Below are positions 1 to 8,989 of a stretch of 64,000 bases of DNA, piece after piece. The stretch is from the NCBI GenBank assembly GCA_963714205.1, contig CAVQNQ010000002.1, forward strand, positions 1,426,001 to 1,490,000, given 5' to 3'. The notes under the pieces were generated by a model. It made no database searches. It was not told where the DNA came from and was given only the letters and a program-made list of their open reading frames with translations. The DNA comes from CAVQNQ01 sp963714205 (lineage in GTDB: Bacteria; Acidobacteriota; Terriglobia; Bryobacterales; Bryobacteraceae). Position 1 is the first letter of the stretch; each line of letters starts with the position of its first letter. Made by a program: the position numbers and the translations under genes.

Positions 1-1
1 C

Positions 2-736
2 TCCAACGACCGCGCCCAGGCGGACTTGGCGCGCATGAAGCCGCTGGTGGCTAAAGCCGAAATCTCCCAGCTGCAGTTCGATGCCTATACGGCCGCCGCG
101 CGCGTGGCGGAAAGCCAGCTTCAGGCCGCCCGCGACAAGCTGTCCTCGGCCGAGCAGGAAGCCGACATCCGCAAAACCGTGCTCGAAGGCGCGCAAACCA
201 GGGTCGATCAAGCTAAAGCGCAACTGGCGGACTCGGTGGCCAATCGCAAGCAGGTGGATATCCGCACGGCCGACGTGGGCACGGCCGATGCGACGGTGCA
301 GGCGGCGCGCGCTAACCTGGAAGCCGCCGAATTGCAGCTCAGCTACACTACCGTGGTGGCGCCCGTCGATGGCGTGGTGACCCGCAAAAGCGTCGAGGTC
401 GGGCAGATCGTCCAGCCGGGGCAGGGAATCATGACCATCGTTCCGCTCCAGGACACGTGGGTCACGGCTAACTTCAAAGAAACCCAGCTCGCTAACGTGC
501 ACTCGGGCCAGCGGGCGGAAGTCCACGTGGACATGTACGGCAAGAATCTGAACGGCCGCGTGGATTCGATCGCCGGGGCCACCGGCGCGCGCATGAGCCT
601 GCTGCCGCCGGAAAATGCCACCGGGAATTTCGTGAAGGTGGTGCAGCGCATTCCAGTCAAGATCCTGGTGGACCAGGAGCCAGGGGTGGTCTTGCGTCCG
701 GGCATGAACGTGGACGTCACGATTTTTACGAAGTAA
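2..736 (+). CDS. HlyD/EmrA-family membrane fusion protein (5' partial)
   Basis: Periplasmic adaptor of a tripartite efflux or secretion pump, linking an inner-membrane transporter to an outer-membrane channel. The reading frame is open from base 2, so the N-terminal membrane anchor lies outside the window. About 244 residues are visible: a long Ala/Gln/Glu-rich alpha-helical hairpin, then the second half of the lipoyl/barrel-sandwich domain (TTVVAPVDGVVTRKSVEVGQ) and a beta-barrel domain ending in PGMNVDVTIFTK. The pattern matches EmrA/HlyD adaptors for MFS-type pumps better than RND adaptors, but the partner transporter is not in the window. The next gene starts 46 bases downstream. Confidence 0.9.
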   Translation, partial: SNDRAQADLARMKPLVAKAEISQLQFDAYTAAARVAESQLQAARDKLSSAEQEADIRKTVLEGAQTRVDQAKAQLADSVANRKQVDIRTADVGTADATVQAARANLEAAELQLSYTTVVAPVDGVVTRKSVEVGQIVQPGQGIMTIVPLQDTWVTANFKETQLANVHSGQRAEVHVDMYGKNLNGRVDSIAGATGARMSLLPPENATGNFVKVVQRIPVKILVDQEPGVVLRPGMNVDVTIFTK

Positions 737-782
737 TCCTGCTTTCCTATCTCTCGTTAGGATCGTCACAACGGACGGTCCG

Positions 783-2081
783 ATGCCATACTACTATCAG
801 GTGATGTGTTTTAGGACACTCGCACTTCTCCTGGGCGTCTCTGCGCTGTGGGCGGCCGACGATCCCCGGTTGGCCCTGGCCTTGCGGGCCCAAACCGATT
901 TCGATCGCGTGGAAGCATCCTCCGCTCCGCCCCTCGGCGAGTCACAGCAATGCGTGCAATCGGAGGCGGCCCTCCTGGCCGCGGCCCCGCCGGAAGAAGT
1001 TCCCTTGGCGCATTACCGCAAGGGCTATTGCACGCTGGCGGGAGCCTTGATTACCCGCGATGCCGGCGAGTTCGCGCAGGCCGGGCGGGAACTCGACCAA
1101 TCGCTCGAAAGTTGGGCGGCGCGCCCGCGCAGCGCGGCTAAGAACGCGCTCCCCGAGACGCCCTCGGCCGGACTGCGCGTGCTGGCATCCATCGCCCGGC
1201 TGAAAGCCGGCCCGGATCAAAGCGGGATCGATCATGAACGCGTGATGCTCGCCCAGGCGCTCGAAGATTCAAGCTGTCGGGCGGGCGTGATGCCGCCCAA
1301 CTTCTGCCGGGAAGTTCTCGAAGACGGACGCCGCTGGCTGGGCTGGATCGCCTTCGAACGCGACAACCTGCCCGAAGCGGCCAAAGACTTCTCCGGTCCC
1401 GGCGCGGAGGGCTGGAACGCGTGGGTGGCGGGCCTCGCCGCGGCCCAACGCAACCAATACGCGGATTCCGCCGCCGAATACCGGAAGGCCCTCGATCTGT
1501 GGACCGCGAAACCCAGCCAGCCGCTTTCCCTGGCCGAAAGGCTGAACCCCCAACCGGATCTGGCGCACGACTATGAGGATTTGGGAGGCGCCCAGATCCT
1601 GGCGAGCGATCCCGTGGCGGCCATCGCCAGCCTGGATGAAGCAGTGAAGCTCAACCCCTTGAACGCCCATGCCATCTACCTGCGCGGGCGGGCCAAGGAG
1701 ATGGCCGGGCGGAGCGAGGAGGCTTTGGCGGATTACAGCCTGGCCAGCCGCACGGCTTTCGCCAACGCCACGGACCTGGCTTCGGGCGAGGCGCATCTCT
1801 ACCGCGGCATCCTGCTCTACCGGCGCCAGGACTACGCACGGGCGGAAGACGAATTCTCCAGCGCCCTCAATTTCGATATCCCCGCGGCGCTGCGGGCCGA
1901 CGCCGTGGCCTGGCGGCACCTGGCGGCCGTGGCGGGCGGCGCGTGCGGATCGGGCGCCAACCTGGATAGCGCCATGATCGCGGCTTCCCCCTATTTTCCA
2001 CGGAACGAAGCGCGCGCCGCCATGAACTCCTGCGCGGCTGCCCTGACCGCCGCCGGCGCGAAGCAAAACGCGGCGCAATAG
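783..2081 (+). CDS. Secreted tetratricopeptide-repeat protein
   Basis: A 432-aa protein with an N-terminal signal peptide (hydrophobic LALLLGVSALWA followed by ADDP) and several TPR-like helical pairs. The clearest repeats lie around residues 225-360, where motifs such as LASDPVAAIASLDEAVKLNP and NAHAIYLRGRAKEMAGRSEE fit the TPR pattern. TPRs are protein-protein interaction scaffolds; no catalytic motif is visible. The ATG at 783 is in frame, but ATG at 804 (MCFRTLALL) would give a more normal signal peptide. Specific function is unknown. Confidence 0.75.
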   Translation: MPYYYQVMCFRTLALLLGVSALWAADDPRLALALRAQTDFDRVEASSAPPLGESQQCVQSEAALLAAAPPEEVPLAHYRKGYCTLAGALITRDAGEFAQAGRELDQSLESWAARPRSAAKNALPETPSAGLRVLASIARLKAGPDQSGIDHERVMLAQALEDSSCRAGVMPPNFCREVLEDGRRWLGWIAFERDNLPEAAKDFSGPGAEGWNAWVAGLAAAQRNQYADSAAEYRKALDLWTAKPSQPLSLAERLNPQPDLAHDYEDLGGAQILASDPVAAIASLDEAVKLNPLNAHAIYLRGRAKEMAGRSEEALADYSLASRTAFANATDLASGEAHLYRGILLYRRQDYARAEDEFSSALNFDIPAALRADAVAWRHLAAVAGGACGSGANLDSAMIAASPYFPRNEARAAMNSCAAALTAAGAKQNAAQ

Positions 2082-2105
2082 CCGGACGCCCGCGCCAGCC
2101 GGTTG

Positions 2106-2114
2106 TGCTACAGT
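2106..2114 (+). promoter_or_regulatory. Candidate extended -10 promoter of ssb
   Basis: TGCTACAGT fits an extended -10 (TGn plus TAnnnT). It would place transcription start about 4 bases before the ssb ATG at 2125. No convincing -35 was seen. Confidence 0.35.
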
Positions 2115-2124
2115 TCAGGGTAAT

Positions 2125-2601
2125 ATGGCATCCCGAAGCGTCAATAAAGTCATACTGCTTGGCCATCTCGGCAAGGATGCCGAGACCAAGTTCACCCCCT
2201 CGGGGACGGCGGTCTCCAATTTCACGCTGGCTACCAGCCGCCGCTGGAAAGACCAGCAGACGGGCGAGTGGAAAGAGGAGACGGAATGGCACCGCATCGT
2301 GCTGTGGCGCTCCGAAAACGTCTCCAACTATCTGCTCAAGGGGAAACAGGTCTATATCGAGGGCCGCATTCAGACTCGCAGTTACGAAGATAAGGAAGGC
2401 CAGAAGCGCTACGTCACCGAAGTGGTGTGCGACGAGCTGATCCTGCTAGGCAGCGGCCGCGAGAGCGGCGCCCCGGCCGGCGGCGAGTATGCGCAGCCCG
2501 TCTCGATGCCGCGCGCCGCCCGCCCGCAGCCCGCCGCCGCGCCATCCGCCCCCGCCGACGATTTCAGCCAGGGGATTACGGAAGACGACGTGCCTTTTTG
2601 A
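2125..2601 (+). CDS. ssb: Single-stranded DNA-binding protein
   Basis: Binds and protects single-stranded DNA in replication, recombination and repair. The first ~110 residues form the OB fold with typical SSB strings (SVNKVILLGHLGKDAE, WHRIVLW, GKQVYIEGRI, YEDKEGQKRY). A Pro/Ala-rich disordered linker follows, and the protein ends in the acidic tip EDDVPF that recruits partner proteins. The 158-aa length is normal. The start is set by ATG at 2125 with AGGG five bases upstream. Its last 26 bases overlap the end of the convergent small gene at 2576-2785. Confidence 0.97.
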   Translation: MASRSVNKVILLGHLGKDAETKFTPSGTAVSNFTLATSRRWKDQQTGEWKEETEWHRIVLWRSENVSNYLLKGKQVYIEGRIQTRSYEDKEGQKRYVTEVVCDELILLGSGRESGAPAGGEYAQPVSMPRAARPQPAAAPSAPADDFSQGITEDDVPF

Positions 2602-2785
2602 GAGCCCCGGCCTCGGGCTTATCTGACGGCTCCTCCGTTTCGGGAGGGATGGGCGCGGCCATCGATTTGGGCGGCCGCCCGCGCCGCCGCGGTCCAACCT
2701 GCTGAAGCCGCTCCAGCGTCAAGATGGCTGCGTCGAGATTAGCGAGTTCCTGACGAAGCTCGGCGACCACCTTCGTGATATCCAT
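2576..2785 (-). CDS. Small protein with coiled coil and AT-hook-like motif
   Basis: A 69-aa protein starting MDITKVVAELRQEL. Residues 1-28 form a strongly amphipathic helix (ELRQELANLDAAILTLERLQ), probably a short coiled coil. It is followed by a basic RRRGRPPKS patch like the GRP core of AT-hooks, and a charged, probably disordered tail. It could bind DNA or a DNA-associated protein, but this is inference. A longer in-frame extension exists upstream, but its composition looks like a shadow of the amidotransferase gene, so the ATG at 2785 was chosen. It overlaps the ssb 3' end tail to tail. Confidence 0.55.
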   Translation of the reverse strand: MDITKVVAELRQELANLDAAILTLERLQQVGPRRRGRPPKSMAAPIPPETEEPSDKPEAGALKKARRLP

Positions 2786-2820
2786 CGACGCTTCAATTAT
2801 ACGGGAGTTCGGCGCCGCGG

Positions 2821-3465
2821 CTACCGGTTTTCGATAGCCTCGCGGAAAGCGGCGAAAAGCCGGGCGTCCGGGCCGTCGGTGCGGGCTTCCGGATGCCACT
2901 GCACGGCGACTATGAAGCGGCGGCCCGGTAGTTCCAACCCCTCGATCACACCATCCGGGGCCGTGGCTGTCACCAGCAGACCGGGCGCCACCCTGCCCGC
3001 ACACTGATGATGGCGTGAGTTCACCACGTATTCGCGCGTGCCCAGGATCGCCTCCAGGCGGCTGCCTGGGACGATCTCCACTGAGTGCGCATCGCGCACC
3101 TTGCGCAGGCTATGCCCCTCCACGTGCTGCACGAGCGCTCCGCCCCTGACCACGTTGAGAAGTTGCAGGCCGCGGCAGATGGCCAGCACGGGAAGATCCC
3201 GCTCGATGGCTTCGCGCAGCAACACGCTTTCCCGGGCGTCGCGCGCCGGATCGGGATCTTGCGTCCGGGGGCCGCGCGGCTCGCCGTAGAGCGCCGGATC
3301 GACGTCGTTTCCGCCGGCCAGCACAAGGCCATCCAGGCCATCCAGCGTGACGGCATCCTCCAGCGGGTCGATGGCCAGCGCGCGAAGCGCCTCGCGGTAC
3401 GGTCCGCGCTTTTCCTCCGGCGTGCCGGAGCCGAAAGGGAGGGCTGCTCGACGAGCCGTCGGCAT
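2821..3465 (-). CDS. Class I glutamine amidotransferase, peptidase C26 (gamma-Glu-GABA hydrolase-like)
   Basis: A 214-aa hydrolase of the PuuD-like peptidase C26 family, which cleaves gamma-glutamyl amide bonds. The triad is visible: nucleophile Cys in LAICRGLQLLN, and His and Glu in VQWHPEA. The substrate-loop motif GGNDVDPALYGE is also typical. The ATG at 3465 overlaps the TGA of the upstream acyl-CoA synthetase (TGATG), which indicates translational coupling. It is slightly short at the N terminus compared with PuuD (about 250 aa), so the first strand may be trimmed. The natural substrate cannot be read from the sequence. Confidence 0.85.
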   Translation of the reverse strand: MPTARRAALPFGSGTPEEKRGPYREALRALAIDPLEDAVTLDGLDGLVLAGGNDVDPALYGEPRGPRTQDPDPARDARESVLLREAIERDLPVLAICRGLQLLNVVRGGALVQHVEGHSLRKVRDAHSVEIVPGSRLEAILGTREYVVNSRHHQCAGRVAPGLLVTATAPDGVIEGLELPGRRFIVAVQWHPEARTDGPDARLFAAFREAIENR

Positions 3466-5105
3466 CAGGCGGTGGCGCGGTTGGCGACCTCTTCCAGGCC
3501 CCGCTCGCGAATCTCCTGCTCCCGGATGAGGAACTTCTGCACCTTCTTGGTGATGGTTTGCGGGAAGGAATCCACGAAGCGCACGTATTGGGGAACCTTG
3601 AAATATGCGATCTTGCCGCGGCAGAAATCGCGGATCTCTTCGACGGTGGCCTGCTCGCCGGTCTTCAACTGAATCCACGCCAGCACGGTCTCGCCCAGCT
3701 TGGCGTCCGGCAGGCCCACCACGTAGGCGTCGGCCACCTTGGGGTTGGTATAAAGAAAGTCTTCCACCTCGCGCGGATAAATGTTTTCTCCGCCGCGGAT
3801 GATGGTGTCCTTGGCGCGGCCCTTGAAGCTGAAGTAGCCGTCCGGCCGCATCACCGCCAGGTCGCCGGTGTGCAGCCAACCCTCCTCGTCGATGACCGCC
3901 TGGGTTCCCTCCGGATCGGCGTCGTATCCCTTCATGACCAGGAAGCCGCGCGTGCACAGCTCGCCCTGGGCGCCGATGGGCAGGTCCTGGCGCGTCTCCG
4001 GATCGACGATCTTCACTTCCACGTTGGCCAGGGGCGTTCCTATAGTGGTCACGCGATTCTCGAAGGGATCGTCCACGCTGGACATGGTGATCACCGGCGA
4101 GGCCTCGGTCTGCCCGTACGGGATGGTCATGCGTTCAATGTGCATGCGCGCGGCCGCGCGCTTCATCAGCTCGATGGGGCATGGCGCGCCGGACATGACG
4201 CCCTTGCGCAGCGAGCTGAAATCGAAGCTGTCGAATTGCGGATGCTCGAGTTCCGCCACGAACATGGTGGGCACGCCGTAAACGATGGTGGCGCGCTCTC
4301 GATGCACGGCCTGCATGGTGGCCAAGGCGTCGAATTGCGCCGAGGGCAGGATTTGCGTCGCGCCGCTCACCACGCACACCATGCTGCCGATCACCGAGCC
4401 GAAGCAGTGGTACAGCGGGACCGGCGCGCAGATACGGTCTTCGGAGCTGGCCCGGAGCGCGATGGAGATTCCCAGGCCGTCGTTGACCAGCCCGCGATGC
4501 GTCAGCAGCACACCCTTGGGCGAGCCGGTGGTGCCGGAGGTGTACTGGATGTTGGCGACGTCATCGGGGGTTTCCTCGACGGGAGGAAAATCGATGCCGC
4601 CGGCGATCATCTCTTCCCACGAGCTCTCGCCCAGCCACACGATGTGTTCGAGCGGAAGAGAATCGCCATTGCGGGATTCAGCCAGAATCTCGCGATAGTT
4701 GGCGCGAGAGTCTTTTTCGTGGAGGAACAGCGCGCGGATATGCGACTTCTTCAGAACGAAGCGCAGCTCGTGCGAGCGGTAGGCCGGGTTCACATTCACC
4801 AGCACGATGCCGGCGCGCGGCGCGGCGTACTGCAACAGAATCCATTCCAGGCAGTTACTGGCCCAGATGCCCGCGCGATCTCCGGGAACCAGTCCCAGCC
4901 CTCGCAATCCACGCGCGGCGCGTGTCACCTCGCGATCGAGCTGGCTCCAGGTCAGCCGGACGCCCTGATGGCACACCACCAGAGCTTCGTGGTCCGGATA
5001 CCGGGCGGCGGCTTCGGCGAGCGTCTCGGGAATGGTTTTCTCGATTTGGGGCACGACCGCCCCGCGTATGTAACTCGTCCCTTCCTGCATCATCGTACCT
5101 GGCAC
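3465..5105 (-). CDS. AMP-binding acyl-CoA synthetase (FadD-like)
   Basis: An ANL-superfamily enzyme of 546 aa that activates a carboxylic acid as acyl-AMP and transfers it to CoA. The P-loop motif YTSGTTGSPKG, the motif GWLHTGDLAVM with the ribose-binding Asp, and the C-terminal hinge/A10 segment GRAKDTIIRGGENIYPREVE and ITKKVQK (catalytic Lys) are all present. The pattern fits medium/long-chain fatty acyl-CoA ligases. The start shown is a GTG; in-frame ATGs at 5093 and 5090 are equally possible. It is translationally coupled to the amidotransferase downstream. The chain length of the substrate is unknown. Confidence 0.92.
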   Translation of the reverse strand: MPGTMMQEGTSYIRGAVVPQIEKTIPETLAEAAARYPDHEALVVCHQGVRLTWSQLDREVTRAARGLRGLGLVPGDRAGIWASNCLEWILLQYAAPRAGIVLVNVNPAYRSHELRFVLKKSHIRALFLHEKDSRANYREILAESRNGDSLPLEHIVWLGESSWEEMIAGGIDFPPVEETPDDVANIQYTSGTTGSPKGVLLTHRGLVNDGLGISIALRASSEDRICAPVPLYHCFGSVIGSMVCVVSGATQILPSAQFDALATMQAVHRERATIVYGVPTMFVAELEHPQFDSFDFSSLRKGVMSGAPCPIELMKRAAARMHIERMTIPYGQTEASPVITMSSVDDPFENRVTTIGTPLANVEVKIVDPETRQDLPIGAQGELCTRGFLVMKGYDADPEGTQAVIDEEGWLHTGDLAVMRPDGYFSFKGRAKDTIIRGGENIYPREVEDFLYTNPKVADAYVVGLPDAKLGETVLAWIQLKTGEQATVEEIRDFCRGKIAYFKVPQYVRFVDSFPQTITKKVQKFLIREQEIRERGLEEVANRATA

Positions 5106-5215
5106 AAACCTTCAGTGTAGCCAGGGGCTTAGGGCAAAGTTGAATAAGGAATCTAAATAGAACTATTACACCCGTTCGAGGTGAAGGGGTCTTCCGAGGC
5201 ACTGGTTCGGAGGGG

Positions 5216-5566
5216 CTAATTCCGGCGCGGTTCGGCTACGTCTTGGTGATCGAGGAGGTGTTGCGGCTCGTACGCCCGGGCGGACCATTTCGATCCTTCG
5301 CGGAACTCGATTCCCACAAAGTAGCCGATATCGCGGTACTCGCAATAGCGCACGTGGCCCTCGAACTCCTTTCCGGCGGAACTCCAGCGGACTATCGACC
5401 CCTCGGGAACGGAGCTTTCCATTTGCAGACAGGCGCCCGAAGCGGAGATATCCTCCAGCAGAGCCGTAGCCCGGTGAGATTTGCCGAAAGAGGGCATCCA
5501 ACGAACCCGGATCATGTCGGCGCACATCAAGCGAACTTCCGATCGGCGCTCCTGCATACGGGTCAT
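5216..5566 (-). CDS. PilZ-domain protein (c-di-GMP receptor-like)
   Basis: A 116-aa single-domain protein with the two PilZ signatures: RSEVR (RxxxR) near residue 8 and DISASGACLQ (D/NxSxxG) near residue 40. These residues contact cyclic di-GMP in known PilZ proteins. A conserved GIEF segment lies near the C terminus. The gene starts 23 bases after the hybrid sensor kinase ends, so the two are probably co-transcribed. It likely passes a c-di-GMP signal to an unknown target. An internal ATG (MQERRSE) is an alternative start. Confidence 0.88.
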   Translation of the reverse strand: MTRMQERRSEVRLMCADMIRVRWMPSFGKSHRATALLEDISASGACLQMESSVPEGSIVRWSSAGKEFEGHVRYCEYRDIGYFVGIEFREGSKWSARAYEPQHLLDHQDVAEPRRN

Positions 5567-5589
5567 ATCGGCAGAATCGGGAATCTTGA

Positions 5590-8175
5590 TTAGGTTGCCG
5601 CGCCGGTTTGCTTCCGGAGACCCAGAGCGGTCTGGACCACTCGCCCGAAATCCGTCACGGTATAGGGCTTCTGCAGAAAGCCGTCAATCCGGTTTCCGAA
5701 CCGCCGCTGGGCCACCAGTTCGCTGTAGCCGCTGGAAACGATGATGGGAATGTCGGGGCGGATGGAGCGCAGCCGCTCGAGGGTTTCCTCGCCGGTCAGA
5801 CCCGGCATGGTCATATCCAGCACGATCATCTGGACTTCATCGGCGTGCCCCTTCAGCGTTTCCACCGCCTGCGCGCCGCTGGAGGCCAGCAGAGCCGTAT
5901 AGCCGGCTCGCTCCAGCGAGTGGCGGGCGGCTTCCCGCACCATGTCCTCGTCATCCACCACCAGAACGTAGCCACTTCCCCGGAAGGGCTCGCTGGGCGC
6001 CGGCGCGGCTTCGATGCCGGCGATCGCCGCGGCGGCAGGCAGGAAAACCTGAAACGTGGTGCCCTTCCCGGGCGCAGAAATCAGCTTGATGCCTCCGCCG
6101 TGCCCGCGCGTGATTCCCAGGGCGGCCGCCAATCCCAGGCCGCGTCCCGTGAACTTGGTGGTGAAGAACGGGTCGAAGATGCGCGCCTGGGTCTGGGCGT
6201 CCATGCCCACGCCGTTATCGCGCACTGTCAGAACCACGAACCGGCCGGGCTGGACGTTGTCGGCCAAAACCCACTGGGAGATTTCGGCGGCATCCACAAC
6301 CTCGTCGCCCGTGACCAGCTCGACCAGGCCGGCGCGGGAATCGATGGCCTCGGCGGCATTGACCACCAAATTCATGATGAGCTGCTGAATCTGCGAGGCA
6401 TCGGCTTCCACCGGCGGCAGACCGGCGGCGAGATCCAGGCGCACTTCGACGCTCTTGGCGAGCGAAGCCTGGAGCAGCGCGGTGATCTGTTTGACCTGTT
6501 CCGAGATGTCCAGCGGCTCGACCACGAAGCGCCCCTGTCCGGAATAGGCCAGGATCTGCCGGGTCAGCATGGCGGCGCGCTCGCTGGCCTTGATCACGCT
6601 TTCGAGCATTTCGCGGGCGGGCGTGCCGGCCGGGATTTCATCCTCGAGCAAGCTGGCATTGCCCATGATGGCCACCAGGAGATTATTGAAATCGTGCGCG
6701 ATTCCACCCGCCAGCACGCCCAAGCTTTCCAGCTTGGCGGCATGGCGCATTCTCTCTTCGGCGCGCCGCCGGTCGTCGATATCGGTGTACGAACCGATAT
6801 AGCCCAGGAACTCGCCCCGCGGTCCGATGCGCGGCACCTTGCGCCCCAATATCCAGGCGTAGTGGCCATCGCGTTTTCTCAGACGGAACTCGAAAGTCAG
6901 CGGCTGGCGTTCGCGGAAGACACGTTCGAAAGTTTCGATCGTGCGGGCCCGATCGTCCGGATGAATGCCCTCATGCCAGCCGTGCCTCATTTCCTGCTCG
7001 AAGGTGCGGCCGGTGAACTGGAGCCAGGGCAGGTTGCAATAATCGCGCTCGCCATTGGCATCGTCGGAGCAGATCATTACCGGGGCGGAGTCGGCCACCA
7101 TGCGGAAACGGCGTTCGCTGAGGCGGAGTTCCTCGTCCGCTTTCCGGCGCGCGGTCACGTCGCGGAAAACCAGCACCGCGCCTTCCACCTTGCCGGTATG
7201 GGAACGAATAGGAGCGCCGCTGTCGTCGATGGGGATATCGGCCCCTGAACGCGAGACCAGAACCGTGTGATTGGCCAGTCCCACCACCTTCCCCTCGCGC
7301 AGCACGCGGCGCACGGGGTTTTCGACGGTAGCGCGCGTCTCTTCATTGACAATCCGGAAGACTTCCTCGATGGGACGGCCTTGCGCTTCCGCGCCATCGA
7401 AACCGGTCAGGCGCTCCGCCACCGGATTGAGGAAGGTGACGCGCCCTTCCGGATCCGTCGAAACAACGCCATCGCCGATGCTGTGGAGCGTGGTGTAGAG
7501 CAGATCGCGGGCGTTGGCGGCCGCTTCAGTGAGCATCTCCTGCCGCCGGGCGGCGCGGCCCAGCGTCACTGCACCGGCTACCACGAGTCCGGCCAGCAGT
7601 AAGGATCCCAACAGGGTGAGCCAGCGGACAATAGCGGCATCCTCTTCCAGATCCGCCCAGGAGGTCAGGCGGCGGTCTTCTTCGTGCGCGCCGAGATCCC
7701 TCACGGCTTCCCGGAGCCGCGTCATGGTGTGGTGTCCGAAGTCGGTCTGAACCACCGCCAGGGCCGCATCCAGCCCCACGTTGCGGCGGAGGTCGATGGT
7801 GTCGCGAAGCTCCGCCAGTTTGAGATCGACGAGGGAACGGATGGTCCGGACGCGCCTGGCCTGCTCGGGGTTACCGCTTGTCAGCCGGGCCAGTTCATCC
7901 AGTTCCGGGTAAATCGCCTGGATGGCTGTGCGATAAGGCGCGAGGTACTCGGCCCGGTTGGTCAGCAGAAAGCCTCGCTGGCCCGTTTCAGCATCCACCA
8001 CATGGGCGAGCAGGCTGTCATTCAGCTCGATCACCCTCCGGACTTGCGGCACTATTTCGGCGGCCTCGCGAAACCGGCGCCAATTTGCAAGTGAAAAGTA
8101 GCCGATTACCAGGAGTGTCAGCAAAGCGAGCGCCAGTGCGGACAAACCCAGCCGCTTCACCTGGGAGGGATGCAT
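5590..8175 (-). CDS. Hybrid sensor histidine kinase (CHASE3-PAS-PAS-HisKA-HATPase-REC)
   Basis: An 861-aa membrane kinase. Order: transmembrane segment near residues 10-30; CHASE3-type periplasmic domain (SLLAHVVDAETGQRGFLLT) to about residue 165; second membrane segment near 190; two PAS domains (about 230-350 and 360-475); HisKA with phospho-acceptor His in LAGGIAHDFNNLL; HATPase with DNGVGMDAQTQARIFDPFF and a G-rich lid; C-terminal receiver with phospho-acceptor Asp in IVLDMTMPGLTGEE. It senses an unknown signal and relays phosphate internally. It lies divergent from rlpA and just upstream of the PilZ gene. Confidence 0.95.
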   Translation of the reverse strand: MHPSQVKRLGLSALALALLTLLVIGYFSLANWRRFREAAEIVPQVRRVIELNDSLLAHVVDAETGQRGFLLTNRAEYLAPYRTAIQAIYPELDELARLTSGNPEQARRVRTIRSLVDLKLAELRDTIDLRRNVGLDAALAVVQTDFGHHTMTRLREAVRDLGAHEEDRRLTSWADLEEDAAIVRWLTLLGSLLLAGLVVAGAVTLGRAARRQEMLTEAAANARDLLYTTLHSIGDGVVSTDPEGRVTFLNPVAERLTGFDGAEAQGRPIEEVFRIVNEETRATVENPVRRVLREGKVVGLANHTVLVSRSGADIPIDDSGAPIRSHTGKVEGAVLVFRDVTARRKADEELRLSERRFRMVADSAPVMICSDDANGERDYCNLPWLQFTGRTFEQEMRHGWHEGIHPDDRARTIETFERVFRERQPLTFEFRLRKRDGHYAWILGRKVPRIGPRGEFLGYIGSYTDIDDRRRAEERMRHAAKLESLGVLAGGIAHDFNNLLVAIMGNASLLEDEIPAGTPAREMLESVIKASERAAMLTRQILAYSGQGRFVVEPLDISEQVKQITALLQASLAKSVEVRLDLAAGLPPVEADASQIQQLIMNLVVNAAEAIDSRAGLVELVTGDEVVDAAEISQWVLADNVQPGRFVVLTVRDNGVGMDAQTQARIFDPFFTTKFTGRGLGLAAALGITRGHGGGIKLISAPGKGTTFQVFLPAAAAIAGIEAAPAPSEPFRGSGYVLVVDDEDMVREAARHSLERAGYTALLASSGAQAVETLKGHADEVQMIVLDMTMPGLTGEETLERLRSIRPDIPIIVSSGYSELVAQRRFGNRIDGFLQKPYTVTDFGRVVQTALGLRKQTGAAT

Positions 8176-8253
8176 GAAGATATCCTTACGGTATCATGAC
8201 ACCCCGCGCGGCCCGAAAACGAAATGTACTGAAGCCGACCAGCGGCCGGCGCA

Positions 8254-8262
8254 TGCCATAAT
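8254..8262 (+). promoter_or_regulatory. Candidate extended -10 promoter of rlpA
   Basis: TGCCATAAT (TGn plus CATAAT) ends seven bases before the ATG at 8270. If used, the transcript would be leaderless or nearly so. Confidence 0.4.
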
Positions 8263-8269
8263 CGAAGCG

Positions 8270-8953
8270 ATGCCGCGAGCCGGACCCCGGGGATGGATTT
8301 CATTCGCCATTGTGGCTGTCATTGCCGCCTCGGGGTGCGCGCACAAGAAGCACGCGTGGCGGGCCCGCGTGGCCCCGCTCCCAGGGGTGGCGCGGACGGC
8401 CCCGGGCGATGTCGAGATGGGGATGGCGAGCTGGTACGGCCATCCGTACCACGGCCGGCCGGCCGCCGATGGCGAAATTTACAATATGGAGATGCTGGTT
8501 GCGGCGCACCGCACCCTGCCTTTCGACACCTGGGTGCGGGTGGTGAATCTCGACAACCAGAAGAGCGTGGAGGTGCGGATCATCGACCGCGGCCCCTTCG
8601 TGGAAAACCGGATCATCGACCTCTCGCACGCCGCGGCGCGGGCCATCGATCTGATCGGCCCCGGCACGGCTCCCGTCCGCGTGGAAGTGGTCCGCACGCC
8701 CGCGAACGCCGAGCCGGCCTTGTTCGCGGTCCAGGTGGCTGCCTTCCGCAACCGGGCCAATGCCGAGCGGGCTCGCGCCGCGATGGCGTCGCGGTACGGA
8801 TCGGCCCGGCTGGTGCTGCGCCCCGGGAATCCGGATATGTGGCGCGTCCTGGTGGGGACGGAGACGACCCAGGATGGGGCCCGCGCGCTTTCCGAGCGCA
8901 TCCAGCGGGAATCAGGTGAGAGAAGTTCCTTCGTGGTGCGACTAGATTCTTAA
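8270..8953 (+). CDS. rlpA: RlpA-family septal ring lipoprotein with SPOR domain
   Basis: A 227-aa envelope protein of the RlpA family, whose studied members are lytic transglycosylases or septal-ring proteins acting on denuded peptidoglycan. It has a lipoprotein signal (FAIVAVIAASGCAHKK, lipobox ASGC), then a double-psi beta-barrel domain beginning GMASWYGHPYHGRPAADGE and containing VRIIDRGPFVENRIIDLS, and a C-terminal SPOR-like domain (FAVQVAAFRNRANAERARA). The ATG at 8270 was preferred to an in-frame ATG at 8174 because it puts the signal peptide at the N terminus and lies just after a good -10 element. Confidence 0.9.
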   Translation: MPRAGPRGWISFAIVAVIAASGCAHKKHAWRARVAPLPGVARTAPGDVEMGMASWYGHPYHGRPAADGEIYNMEMLVAAHRTLPFDTWVRVVNLDNQKSVEVRIIDRGPFVENRIIDLSHAAARAIDLIGPGTAPVRVEVVRTPANAEPALFAVQVAAFRNRANAERARAAMASRYGSARLVLRPGNPDMWRVLVGTETTQDGARALSERIQRESGERSSFVVRLDS

Positions 8954-8989
8954 GCCGGGCAAGACTAATGAAATGAGCAGTGGCTATCC

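Noticed and set aside
3558..5120. A 520-codon open frame on the plus strand
   Set aside because: It is antisense to the acyl-CoA synthetase, whose motifs are all intact. The translation has no domain.
5608..7248. A 546-codon open frame on the plus strand
   Set aside because: It is antisense to the hybrid kinase and is a shadow of its codon usage.
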